The notes under the pieces: generated by a model | What the model saw: the letters and a program-made list of their open reading frames with translations, nothing else | The model's database searches: none | Told to the model about the DNA's origin: nothing | From: Cunninghamia lanceolata | Lineage: Eukaryota; Streptophyta; Pinopsida; Cupressales; Cupressaceae | DNA length: 64,000 nt | Assembly (NCBI GenBank): GCA_027924645.1 | Contig: BSBN01000254.1 | Span: 14,206,501-14,270,500 of the forward strand | Reading direction: 5' to 3' | Position numbers and translations under genes: made by a program | Part shown: positions 45,030 through 57,900 of the stretch, piece by piece | How the letters are laid out: each line of letters opens with the position of its first letter | Numbering within the stretch: the first letter of the stretch is position 1

Positions 45030-47569
45030 TGCTCCTAATGAAAATTGCTACCTCAACCTATTATTTTCTGCAACTGCCTGAGTATATTTGAGCTGTAGCT
45101 CATTTGATCTTTCTAGAATTTATTAGTGACTACTTCTACAAATTGTGTAGTCTGAACATTCAAGCTAGCAGCATGGGGAGTAGGGGTGTCAAATACTCTT
45201 TTTATTATTACATCCCCAACCGATTCCCCCAATTCAACCCTAGTATTATTATTGTTTGGGGCTAAAGCCCATATTGCTAGTGTTTCAAATATAGGGTTGA
45301 ATGGTGCACCTGAGAGATCCTTTTCAATCTACTCACATGTTCTATTTGAGTCATCTTTGGTAATTGTATCAAATGCAATGGCAACTGATAGGGTCCAATG
45401 AGGAAGAATTGAAATATCACTCTTTATAACCAAAGCCCTTCCTTCCTCTGGAGTCATTACACTTATGGATTGATTCACTTCTTTTAAGACCCTTTGAGTG
45501 ATGGAATCATATTTAGTAGGGTCTGCCCCAACCTTAGCATCCTCACCCCTCTTTTGAAACACTTCACTCCTCACCTTCAAAACATAACTCCTGAATTCAG
45601 GAGTATTGATAAATTCATCATTCTCTAAAAATTTATTACAGGACACCACCCTAACATCCTCAATGTCCACAACTGGATTTCTCATTGTTCTCACTGCCTT
45701 GATTTCAGGGGATGAATAGGGTCTCAATCTGTTAGGTGAATTCACTTGAGGGAGAGCTTCTTGCATATGTTCTTCTTCTCCTTCCAAATCTACAACCTCA
45801 ACCTCCTCAGGGTTTTCTAGATCAATAATTTTTTCTTTTTTAGTAGGGAAGGGACCAATTGATTCCCTTTTGACATCATACCCTCTACTAGAACTGCCAA
45901 GCTCATAAGTGGGTCTCTCTTCTCCTACAAGGGCAGAACCAATCAGCTACTCTGCATTGTCCAACATTTTCTCAATCCTTTGAATTAGGTCCTACACTTT
46001 TGCAAATGCACCTTGATATGCAGGATTTGCCCTTTTCTTCATCTTCTCACTTGTCATAATAGTGCCCCACTTAATCCTTAAGTGATGGACATCATTTGTT
46101 GTGAAACAATTCCTAACAGGATCCTCATTCAGGTCAACCTAATGGATATATCTTGGCCTTCCTTTGCTAACCCTTACCCTTTTCATGAAGCTCTCATGAT
46201 CAAAATGTCTTGGATGCTCCAAATACATCCCAACATACTACATGACTGAATAAATTTGATCTAGTCCACTTTTGTCAGCTATTAGAAAATCACTAAATAT
46301 AAGGGAAGCATGAAAGAATGAGCCCTTCTCGTGCCTCCTCAGATGCTCCTTGTTAGAATCATTCAATTGCCTAATGACTTCTAAAAATGTCACCCTTTTA
46401 GGCACATATTTAGGCAATATATGTGGTGGGGTCTCACATCCATAGACCCTTATGTAAGTAGTGCTCTCATGGAAGAACCAATCACCCCAATTGTGATCAA
46501 TCCCTAAGTGGGGAGTCCTGTTTAAAGTCCTTAAGAAATCTAGCACATTAGGATGCAACCTTTCACCTTTTGATTCCAAGAATCCAAGGACTCTTCTTAC
46601 GAAATACTCTTAAAAAATAATATAATTAACTATAGTGCAATTCATATCAATCATGCAAGTCCATAGTTGTACTGGCAACATGTTTCCTTGAACATCTACA
46701 TTGTTAACATGTAGATTATGATGCCACATCCTAGATAAATAAAATAAGAGCATGTGACACAATAGAGAGTACCATACAAATTCAACAGGGACATTTGGTT
46801 TAGACAGGTTGTTCTTAATATTTATCATCTATTTGTGCATATGGTCAACAATGTAAGTTGCATAATCATATGGCTCCTTGACCTCTTCATTCTAAATATC
46901 AACTGCTATCATCATTAAAGAAATAGACATTCTGTCTAAAGCATCTCTACCCAACACTTGACACAAACTATGGTAAGTCTTGACAAAATAGTCCATAAAC
47001 ATACTATAATGGAAGGGCTCCTTCTCATTGGCCAAAATCTTCCCCAATTTATGATCTACACCACTTGGCCAGTGCTTGGCTAGGTTGTAGTCCCTATAAG
47101 CATGTTTCACATTCTGGTATTTCTTCTTCAGAGTGGCAAGATAAATTGGCTTGCTAGCTGCAGGGTCTAAATTAAACACTATAGAAATAAACCATTTAAT
47201 AAGATTGATAAATTTTAAACCATTTCTAGCTACAACTTTCCTTGTAGTAGGATCATATCTTAATGATATTGCCCTAACTAGGTTAGGGTTAGGGAAAACA
47301 TTGGGACATACGAGCTTAGCCAAATCATATTTCTAGACATGATAAATAGGGGCCTTATAATGCATTCTCCTATGCCAATCCTCAAACAGAATACAACCTG
47401 GGACAGGAAACATCGCATCTAGACAATTACAACAATAATCTAGGAATTTATCATCGGGCCCGCTTGGTCCATGCATTTTTAAGTCTGTCCTAGCCAAACG
47501 AGGGAGCTAGATCATGAGATCCTCATCTAAACTATGCTTAAAGGTGGAGGGTTGACTCACTTGACTCAT
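45030..47569 (-). pseudogene. Unknown ORF B (N-terminal and middle parts)
   Basis: I do not recognise this protein. Start MSQVSQPSTFKH at 47569. Motifs: VRAISLRYDPTTRKVV, LATLKKKYQNVKHAYRDYN, YHSLCQVLGRDALDRMSISL and PHILPKYVPKRVTFLEVIRQ, each aligning with ORF A. The C-terminal part is acidic, with SPEIKAVRTMRNPVVDIEDV. About nine of ten in-frame breaks are TAG (one TAA near 46612). It ends near 45030 in sequence that matches the start of the copy at 61360-61650. The homology to A suggests one protein family. Confidence 0.6.
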
Positions 47570-48369
47570 TTTTCTAGCTTAACCTAACAAGCTAGGGATT
47601 TTTTATAGGCAATTTACCCTTTTAAATCAAGTAGTCAGTACAAAATACACTAGACATAGGGAGGTAGAATGAATTTACTAGTTTGACTTATAGAGTTCTG
47701 AATTATTACCTCTCACCTGCTTAAAAATCTTTTGTACACCTGGAAGCCATACGTGCTCAGAGAAATGACACAAAATGCCCTAACTAGGACTCTTTCTTTT
47801 AAGCTTTGTAGCCTAGCCTTTGATGCATTAATGTAAGTAGCCTTGGCTTTACTCTTCATTCATGCTACAATGTGCCTCCAACGTTCATTACCAAAGTTTG
47901 AACCTGTACCGTCAATTAAAATTCTTTCCTGCAAGATCTATGGTAACCTTTTACCCACAAGATTTGAAAATCTCAGTTGTCATGTTTGACAAGTCTTTGA
48001 CCAATCAAAATAGGCCACATCAGCTTTACACTCTCTATGGGCCACATCACTTTTGTCCAAACCAGACAGGTGGCATCATTTCATGGCCTCACGGCCAGAG
48101 ATGGCCCACCACTTACCTGCCACGAGCAAGCACAATAAAGCCTCCATGCATCCACCTTTCATCTGCCTTTTATTTTTTTAATAAGGGTGCACTGCATGTT
48201 GCTATCTTATGATCATACAGTGAAGATTCCCTTCTGTAAGATACCCTTGCAATGGAGTGCAGCCATTGGATTAAAAGTTATTCTAGAATCCACCATTACA
48301 TTGACACCTAGCAATAGACAGTTGGTGCAGGCAAGATTCCTAATGGAGGAATATGTAAGCATAGATCCC
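47570..48369 (-). other. Upstream region of ORF B, non-coding
   Basis: No coding signal. Around 47990-48060 GACCAATCAAAATAGGCCACATC is followed by a second GGGCCACATCAC, similar to ACTAATCAAAACATGCCACGC near 5488, so both may be LTR or leader of related elements. It ends at the edge of the G3 tail. Confidence 0.35.
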
Positions 48370-48939
48370 GGGACAGGTGTCAGCCTATTGCGGCCACGTA
48401 GTGAGGTGGTGAGATCATTAAAGATACCTTGTGATGCTATGATTTTACCCTACATTAAACCTTAGGACTTACAAGAAGACTTAGGATGTTTGACTTAATT
48501 TCTCATGGCTATTGGTGGTAAAACCTAGAACATAGGGCTAGTCACCTATTGGACAATGAGACTTAAGGTTATAACATAAGGGACCAACAACCCATTGCAA
48601 GCGGTCAACATAAAATTAGACGTAAAGCACATAGTTGAAAGACTCAGGGCGAAAAGGATTTTTAAAGGCAAACACTTGTAATATTTTAGACCTAAAACCC
48701 TAAACTCTAAGGGCTACCACCATTGGTTCTAACTGGGGATGTGCAAATGCAAGGATGCAGTGAGAACCACACAACTCTGGGGCAGACCAGACCAAAATAC
48801 TAACAAGATTGACTATATAAGAATATACAATACTTACAAAATATATACACCTATTTTACATTATGCACATAGATACATTCATTTATGAGAAATAGGGCTT
48901 GAGGAACTGACCGTACACTGGTAATTCCTGCAATTCACC
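48370..48939 (-). repeat. Non-coding 3' tail of family G (G3)
   Basis: Matches 10194-10763 along its length (shared AACCCATTGCAAGCGGTCAA, AAAAGGATTTTTAAAGGCAA, ATAGGGCTTGAGGAACTGAC). It ends in the TCACC duplicated by the next insertion. No ORF. Confidence 0.75.
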
Positions 48940-51900
48940 TGTTAATGTGTAGGATTGCACCTGTTATGCAAAGTTATGATGCTTAGCAATCCTGTGTAAC
49001 ATGGGATCAAACTTAGGCTGTGAGTAACCTATGGTGAGCTTGAACCTCTAGATTATGGGCTAGTCCCCTTGTAATTTTTTAATGGGTTAATAATCTTTGT
49101 AGGAAAAGGGTTGAAATGACCTACTAAAAGCACTAAAATTATAACTTAAAAGTGTGGTGATGCACCTAATTTGGTGGAAAACTGCAACTCTAACTCACAA
49201 GAAATCTTAGAAAAATCTATCCACACAACTCACTTTAGCAATATGATCACAAAAATATTTCTAAGGGAGGCTAGAAATAACTTTCTTCTTGGAGGAAAAT
49301 AGGGTTCTCATAGCATGAAAGAAAACTATTCCAATTGCACAACCTAAGACTTGTGATTTTTACTCCTATTCAATACATGCAAGTACAAATGAGACAATGA
49401 TTTTAAAGGTTCTAATTTAAACACACTAAAATCTCATCAAATCATTCATAAAGACAACAGAAATGAGAAGGTAGATACTTGATTCTACTAAAAAATAAAG
49501 GAACAATTGTATAAAAATGACAAAGAATAGAACCTGTAACCTGCTGTAATCTATAAATCTGTAAAAATTTGAGTTACAAACACTCTTTCTCTCTACAATG
49601 TTTAAGAGAGCAAAAAGACAAGAACTAGAAAAACATAAGTTTTTCTCACAATATATAATTTGCTGTCAAAGAGACCTAGAAAGGTCAACTGTAGTTAACT
49701 ACCTCTAAAAATAATCTCTCCAAAATTGATCCATTAGCAAGCATGAAAATCCCTAAAAATAAGGGCTATAACTGATCCAATTTGAGCTAAAATAGCCTCA
49801 AACTACCCCTCTCTATTAGTTTGACCAAGTGGTGGACCAAACTCTCCAATTTTGATAAAAATTCATGCAAAAGATCCCAAAATGGCTCAGTTAACTTCAT
49901 CGTCCAATTTTGCATGATTTTTGGGATGAGAAAACAATGTGAGCAAGGAATAAAGTAATCAAGATGATTTACTTTACTATGTGTTAAAAATTTGTTCAAT
50001 TACAACTTTGTGACAAATAATAAAGTAATTTATAATTATATTACTTTATTATTTATTTACATTGTTTATAAGTTGCAAAGTCATGCAAAAAGAGGGTAAA
50101 AATGTTTTAAAATAAATAACAACTCCTAATACCTCCCTTTTTATTTGCACAATTACATTATTCATCCTATGATGATGCAAAAAAAAAAATCCATGCATGT
50201 AAAAGGACCTCCTCCATGAAAAATACATATCCATCATGCATTTAACTATATGCATTATTTCATCCTTATGACTCCCCATTCATTATGCATCATTCTCCTC
50301 TTTGACTTTAAAAGTCACTTCTACCAATTATGATAGATATGATTAATACCAAATTTCACTCTAAGGTATTATGTATCACATCTTAATACATTTTCAAATA
50401 TCAAAGTCACTATTCCTTATCATGCATGATTTAATTAGTGATATCAAATCGCATTTAAAGCTTAATACACCACTCCTTATGACTTCCATGCATACATACA
50501 TCACATACCTTGCATACTCCTTTTACATTTGAAAAACCCTTATGACTCCCATACAAATTACATGCATCATGCATTATATCCCTTGTATTAGTCCTTAATG
50601 TTCCTTCTCAAGTCATGCTATGACTATTACATACATTACCTTTATCTTTGTAACACTTGTTTTTGTTTGACTTTGAAAGAAAATTAAAGGAAATGAATGA
50701 TAGCTCTTTCGGGCCCCTTCATGCACAATAGGTTTAATGATGATCAAAGACTTGACCATGAAAGGTATATGGATAACAATGATTTTTAATTTTGAAGTAA
50801 AAAAAGAGAGTATGAACTTAGCTAGGGCATTTAGTGAAAAAGAGGAAAAATCCTAAAGTGTTTATCATTTTCATTTGTTCCTTTCGCTATTGTTGCTCCA
50901 AACCACCACCATGTTTGGACTTTGCTAGGGGTTTACTTGCTATTTTTTAGGTTTTCTCAGGCATTTTTGAGCTCGAACTACTATTCTTTTGAGCTCTTTT
51001 CAATGCCACAATCTACAGGTGAGTTTCTTTCTGATATCTTTGCATTTTTTGCAATAAAAATGGTAAAATACATGCTACTTGCTTCTCCTTTAGCTGCCAT
51101 ATTCTCGTTTTTGTTAATTTGTGATGTGAGTGGTCTCTCCATTTATCTATGCATATACTTCATCTTTTTATTTCTCTTTTGACATGATAGAAACAAGGAA
51201 AAAAGAGGGTTTGTTGCACTGTATTTTCACTATTCTCTTTCTCTACTCTATATATTCTTTCTTGCTCCTTATCTTTCTTTCACTGTCATAATGAAAAGGA
51301 AGGCCATGGGGTTTTTTAGAAAAATTCCTTGGAAGTGATTGTAACTTGTATTTTTCTCTTACAATGCTCTGGTTCTTTTATATATCACCATGGCTATTAA
51401 AAAGCATGGATCTGACTAAAAAATGGTAAAAGATTTTACTCATTTTACACTCTCTTAGGGTTTGTAAGAAAAGAACTTCATTTTCTCCTTCTATCTGTTG
51501 CAAAAAATACACTCTCTGTAGCAAAAAAAGAAGTAAAGAAAAACTAATCTTTTTGTTTTTGTGCCTTCTATGTGTGTCTTAGAAGGTGAAAACCCTAGAC
51601 AAACTCTCCATTTTTCTTGTTTCTATCTTGCTATGGCATTTGAGTTCCTCTGCTGTAGAATGGGTTAGCATATACTATGTGTATTGACTGTAGATGAACA
51701 AAATATAGTGCCTCTGCTATTCCATTCTCTTACTCTTCTTTTGACATGTCCATATGCTTTTTATTTTTGACTTTATGAAAGACCAAAGGCTATATGCCTC
51801 TACTGCTTCACCAGCTTGACTGCACCTTTTGATCTTGTATAATTCAGACCTATACTTTGTCTCTGTATATATGCATTGATGAAGGCAAAAGAAAGAAAAT

Positions 51901-54035
51901 AAGAAGCACCAACTGCACCTTAAGTGACTATCTTTGTTGTATATGAACAAGGCATATGTCTCTTTTTGGCTGCAACCTATCTTCCTTTTCTGTAGATGAA
52001 CAAGTAAAATATCTGTTCTTGTTGCTCCAATCTTGACACATCTTTCGACTTTATTGACTTTCTTCAGACTTGTACTTTGTATGTATTTATGTATTTGGTG
52101 AAGATAAAAAGGAAAAAAAGGAAGTCTCTATAAGTAGAGTGAACATCTCTATTTCTCCATCATTTATTCTCATACACTTGACTCATCTTTTGATCTCTTT
52201 TTGATCTATTTGAGTCTTCTGGTGACTATTATACTTAGTGGTTGTACCTTTTATTGCATAAGGCATATGACTGTATCTTGACTTGTATTTTGTGGTTGTG
52301 GCATTCTTATTTGCTTCTCAACTATTGCTTGTATCAATTCATCATATTTTACTGTCAATAGTGGATGCAAATCTTTGAAACTTCTCTTACTCACTACTGC
52401 TACAGGTCTCATTTCACTTGGTATGTTTGATGTAGCTGTGTACTATATCTTATTTCTATGGTACTTAGATGGCATATGTACTTCAATCTTACAAGGGAGT
52501 TCCATATTTTTTTAAAAAAATGTCATTATTGTTTCATCTATGTGGCTATATCTTAGTTGATGGCTTTCTCCTTGGCATAGATGAATGGTATGCATAATGG
52601 TCCACATTTGATGCATCCCTTTACATGATGACTATATCCTCTATTTCTTTGATAATGGGCTCCTTATGACTGTTCCTCATGCCTTTGACTTCTTTCTATT
52701 CTTAAATTCTATTCACTTTATGATATAGCTGTACCTCTTGCATAGACATGACTGTCCTCTTCTCTTGCACTTGATACATTTGATATTGTAGCAACATGTA
52801 TATGATGTAATACCATGATGTTTGTTATCATTTTCTCTTGGATGTCAAAACAAAGTTTTCACTTTGATAGTAGACAATTACCAAAGCTAGGGAATAGCTC
52901 ATTTTGATAACTGTCTATTGCCAAAGATCTACTCTTTCATGGTTGCTCCAAGTTCATTAAACATTTCTTAGTTTTGGTAACAATTTATTGTCATAATGCA
53001 TTCTTTTAATGACACCTTGATAGAAAGTGATTACAAATTGAATATTTCTGCATTAATGATATTATTTTTACCATGTTGGGCTAAACCCTTGTGGGAGCCC
53101 ATTTTCTCCACATGCTTATTTCATAAAAATGAATCAGCGACATGATTTCTCCTATACCTGCACAGTGAACAAATAAGTTAATATATAAAACATACCTTTG
53201 AAAGTTCATGATGTGGGGTCACTTGTATGGATTTATCTCTTTTTGATATGGCACCTGAATCTATTTATTCAACTATCTCTTCTTCTCTTCTTTTTTGCAT
53301 AATTTGATCTTTAATGATTGCCGCTCCATAAAAATGGGTTGTACTTTTGTCGTTTGATTATGTATATGAAAGGCTTTGGAACCCTGATCTCTAACATAAT
53401 AATTTTTTGTAGATATCTTGGAAATCAATCGGATGGAGGAAGCTGGAGATCAACTCAACCTCAAGGTTCATCATTCGTAGGCAATCATGGGTCCCTCTTC
53501 CTTTCTTATGCATTTTTATTCTTTCAAAAGTACAATTTACTTTTATGTTGCATACTTTAGTTACTCCCATGGCTTGTGTGGGACACTTTTATACATTCTT
53601 TTGAATACAATCAGTTATTTCATTTATGCAATGACTTATATATATTTCACTTTTTGAATCAAATACATAGCATAAATGGATTGATCTTCCTTCGAAACAT
53701 ATGTATAAACCATGATGTATAATTTGATAGTTTATAAATACCTCTTTACTTGCATTAAAATTTAATGAATAATCAATAAATGAAACATGAAATACATCAA
53801 TTCTCTTCATTCTTTGAATGTCTATTTTCTTAACTGTAGATCATTTCACTTATCAGGATGGTTTGACAACCTAACTTGAGCTATCATATGATCCCGATAA
53901 GTGATTTTACACTTGTCTTTTGTCAAGACATTAGGCATTGACTAGATGATCTGCATAAGAAATTTTTTTTGTACCCCCTCTAAACAAATGATGTTTAGGC
54001 CTTATTAAATTAGATGTGAACATAATTTAGTAACA
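48940..54035. mobile_element. 5,096-bp non-coding insertion, TG...CA ends, TSD TCACC
   Basis: Starts TGTTAATG and ends AGTAACA, so the outer 5 bases are perfect inverted repeats (TGTTA/TAACA). TCACC is duplicated at 48935-48939 and 54036-54040. No protein-family signal, no PBS and no internal LTR copy was found. 50900-52300 is T-rich. This fits a giant solo LTR or a large non-autonomous LTR element. A diverged inverted copy of its end lies at 61660-63789. Confidence 0.7.
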
Positions 54036-54040
54036 TCACC

Positions 54041-55419
54041 ATTTATGGCCTAGAGAAAATAAGAGTCTTCTCCATGAGTATTACTTATCAGATACGGGCC
54101 TATCCATAAGGGCTCAAATTTACCATTCTTGCCCTTATCTTGATTGTCCAATCAACTTGGCTAAACCCAGTCCCCTTACCAACTTGGTAATATATATTTC
54201 AATGTTAAATTCTTGTACTTTGTTTATCTACCTACATCTTCTTCCTGTCACTTCCTGCTGAATAAAAATGTCTTTGATAGAAGAATGGGGTACATATGTA
54301 ACAATATGAGATCCTACCAAATAGGGTCTAAAACTTTTAACTACTCTGACCAAAGCATAAGCCTATTTTTCCATGATGTCATACTTCAACTCTGTTTCCT
54401 GCAGTGATTTATTGAAGAAAGCAATAGGCTATTCAAAACCATCTTCATTTTTTTACAATAGACATGCAACAATCGTGTGAAAATAAGCAAATGAAAACAA
54501 TTGAAATGGCTTGGAACAATTAGGAGATTTGAACACAAGAGCCATCTTGATAGCTTCTTTGATGCTCTAAAATGATTGGGTTGCTTTACTTCCCCACTTT
54601 ATAGTTTCACCTTTCTTTAACATCTTATAAATATCCTTTGTAATCTCTGCAAAGTTGGAAATAAATCTCCTAACAAAATTTATCTGCCCAAAGAAAGATT
54701 GAATACATTTCACTGTCTTGGGAATTTGAATTTTGTCAATTGCTGCAACTCTTTCAGGATAAATCTTGACTCCATCTCTAGAAACAATGTGCCCTAGTAG
54801 TTTCCCTTCTATTACCCCAAATGCACACTTCTCTAGATTGAGTGAAATGCCATACACTAATGCTCTGACAAAAATTTGCTCTAAATGCATGCAATGTTGT
54901 TCTTCCTTCCTTGAATAAGTAGTTAAGTCATTCTGATATACAACCAAAATAGAGTCAATCAGTCCTACAAAAGCAACATCCATAGCTCTTTGGAATGTAG
55001 CACCTACACTTGTCAACCCAAATGGCATTCTTACATAAACATAAGTTCCTCATGGAGTTGTGAAGGCAATTTTATATTTCTTTGATTCCTTTACCTTCAA
55101 CTATATACCCTAAAAATCCATCCATCACGAATAAGAGTTCACACCCTGTCACTCTCTGTAACATAGCCTCCATGTTAGGTAATGGATAGTTATCCTTCAA
55201 AGAAGATACATTCAAATTCCTGAAATCTACATAGAGTCTTATATCTCCATTCTTTTTTTTTTATTGAGACAAGATTGGAAACCCAAGTTGAGTAGGCATT
55301 ATTATTCCAGCCTCCCTAAGCTTTACATGTTCCTCCTGCATCTTTGGAGCCAAGGTAGGATTGATAGGTCTATGTTTCTATCTGAATGGCTTATCTCCAG
55401 GCTTCAAAGGGATCTCATG
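54041..55419 (-). pseudogene. Reverse transcriptase and RNase H (G3)
   Basis: 55028-54567 is open for 153 residues: MPFGLTSVGATFQRAMDVAF, the palm as YQNDLTTY (near 54935; expected YxDD), LLGHIVSRDGVKIYPERVAA and SFFGQINFVRRFISNF. 54540-54041 holds RNase H in other frames (match to G2). RT start is at 55260-55100, broken. Second catalytic-site loss in this family, at the same residue as G2 but a different change. Confidence 0.85.
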
Positions 55420-56279
55420 CTAGATTAAGTCTCCTCTATATGCCTTTAGATCCTCATTTGAACATGCAAAGACATGTTTGTACTTTCTTAACAATGTTAT
55501 CAACATAGTCCTGGTGTGTGGATTAAGTTGTTTACCAATGTACACCTTTTTTAGGGCATGATGCATCCCCAAATCCACCTCTTCTAGATCATCCTTGTTT
55601 GTAGGAGATTCTTTCAAGACAAGCTAATCCCTACTGTCAAATGCTCTTTCTAAAGCTACTAACCCTCTGCGCATTTTGTTTGTTTTAAGTTGTATTACTT
55701 CTTTCCCCAAAAGAGTCTCTTTTCCATCTATGACTTCTACAAAGTTTTGGAAATCAATATCTTGATTTTCATACTCATCTATGCAATGCAGGAATCTTAA
55801 CAATTCTCTATAAACATAAACACTTGCTAACTGCATATATTATCTAGCATTGCAGGTCTAATCTTAACTTCAACATTTATGATATCAGACAATGTGACAT
55901 CATCTGGCCTTATGGCTACATTAGCTAGAAAATCTGCCATGACGTTCTTTGATCTTTCTACCCAATTTATTGAAAATGCATCAAATAATTCAATTGTATC
56001 CCAAACAACATGTTTATATTGTTTCGACCTCTTATTTTTTGAAGCATACCTATCTCTTACCTGGTAAATTATCAGCTCTAAATCTCCAAACATTTTTAAC
56101 ATTTTAATTCCATGCTTTAAGGCAACATTCAATGCTAATATTGATGCTTCATATTTTGCAATATTGTTTGTTCATGCAAACTTCAAGAGAAAAGAGTATT
56201 TGAGAATCTTACCTATTGGAGAGATAAACACCACCCCTACACTAGAGCCTTTCTTTGAACAAGAACCATCAAAATACAT
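55420..56279 (-). pseudogene. Archaeal-type RNase H and linker, upstream of RT (G3)
   Basis: MYFDG lies at 56279, then LNVALKHGIKMLKMFGDLEL, VRDRYASKNKRSKQYKHVVW and RSKNVMADFLANVA. The third acid is kept (GDL in place of GDS). Linker LLRFLHCIDEYENQDIDFQ leads to EEVDLGMHHALKKVYIG and RT. Frame breaks near 56135 and 55830. Confidence 0.85.
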
Positions 56280-56289
56280 AGTCCAAAGA

Positions 56290-57013
56290 CCATGCTAATC
56301 AGGCTCCTTAATGCAAAGAGCCTTCTCCTTATTTTCCTGATCATTCAATACAATTCTAAAATTTTCACAATCAGTATCCACACAGCAAACATGATCTTCC
56401 AGTTCCTGATCTTCAACTATTTTTGGTGTCCTTTCTTCTCTGACTAGCTTAACACCTTACCATTCATAGGGATCCTAGCATATGATAAATCTAATTGCAT
56501 ACTTCCTCCAATCAATGCAGCCCATCTTCTTGACAACAAGATGCCATACTGTGGCTTTATATCAACTATTGTCACATTCATTTTGTAGGTCTTTTTTAGA
56601 TAAGCTACAAGAACAAAGCCCACATCTTTAATAATTCCAATGACTGGCACTTCTCTACCATCCATAGCATAGCACTTCCCACAAGCTTTATCAATATTTA
56701 ACCCAATTTGTTGCATAATAGCCAGAGGCATAATATTTGTTGATGCATCTGAGTCAAGCATACAATTCCTAATTACCTTTCCATTGATGACAAGGGAAAC
56801 ATAGAATGGTTCAACCTGTGAAGGACACTTTGTCATTATCACTCCCAAATAAACCTTAGGAACCTCTTCCTCATCAACACACAACTCTTGTTTTTTACTA
56901 TGTTCTTCAACATTTTGTTCTACCTGATGAGCCACCCCTGAAATTAGAGATAATGCCTTATTTTTGTACTCTACAATTTTCATCATTTCCATTAATGGGA
57001 TAGAGACCTTCAT
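56290..57013 (-). pseudogene. Aspartic protease (G3)
   Basis: 189 open residues at 57013-56444: SLISGVAHQVEQNVEEHSKK, TKCPSQVEPFYVSLVINGKV, active site CMLDSDASTNIMP (Gly to Asp), REVPVIGIIKDVGFVLV and MQLDLSYARIPMNGK. A frameshift near 56450 leads to the acidic stretch before the aRNH. Inactive. Confidence 0.83.
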
Positions 57014-57900
57014 CTGGGATAAAGATTGAGTTATGTCAAAGGGGGCATAATTTTGTATAATAGTTGTAGTTTGAGACTGACTTTTACTCTTTTCTTGAGT
57101 TGATCTAGTCTTGGTTTTAGTGGCTTTTTGATGGTCATCCTTAACAGGTGAGCTCTTGATCTTATCCTCACTTTGGGGAATTTTACCTTCTAAGTTTTGA
57201 TGATCTTGACCTAGTTTTTGCTTGAAATTTCTCTTGTGATTTCCTTGCTTGTTATGTGATTCAGTCTCTTTATGATTACGTATGCGTTCCTTTACAAAGA
57301 TACTTCCTCACTAACCTGAATCACCTACATGAGCTTTGTTTCTAAGGTTATAATTGCTCTTAACCTGAGCCACTGCTGCACTAGTATGGGCTTTGATTTC
57401 TTCATTAGAATGCCTCCTTAAATTGACCAAAGGGGCATGTGAGTCTTGAGAATACACTTGGTTATCTTCGTTGTCTTCATCAAAGAAAACTTGTTGGCAT
57501 GCTTGATTCCTATAATCCATCAGCATCTATTTCATTAGAGGAGGAATAGTCCCTATTTTTAAAGAGCATGTTAATACTATCATCTTCTACATAATGCAGC
57601 TCATTACATTCATCACAAGCAACAACATCATTGTAAAAACACTGAGTAATCATACACTGTGACTGTGAGTGGGGCATCTGGCATATTATACACCATGGAT
57701 TATCGTTAGCAATGTTTATAGTCTTCTTCAAAGGATCAGGGGTCTCCTTAACATTTTGAGTTCTTTGATCAGTGTTGTTATTTGGAAAGATGGGTTTACC
57801 ATTGTGCCAGTTTGTGTTATATGGCATGCCATGTAACTATGGTCTTTTTTCTTTCCTATGATAAACTTGTTTCTTAAGACCCAATCCCTTCTCATTTTAG
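57014..57900 (-). pseudogene. Gag C-terminal part with zinc-knuckle-like motif (G3)
   Basis: 57827-57510 carries MPYNTNWHNGKPIFPNNNTD and the knuckle CIICQMPHSQSQC. 57526-57311 carries FDEDNEDNQVYSQDSHAPLV and LRRHSNEE. A frameshift near 57520. Same short-spaced knuckle as G1. Confidence 0.8.

Noticed and set aside
53318..53560. Small ORFs inside the 5.1-kb insertion (also 50922-51182, 51717-51950)
   Set aside because: Short, in T-rich sequence, without motifs, and not obviously kept in the inverted copy.
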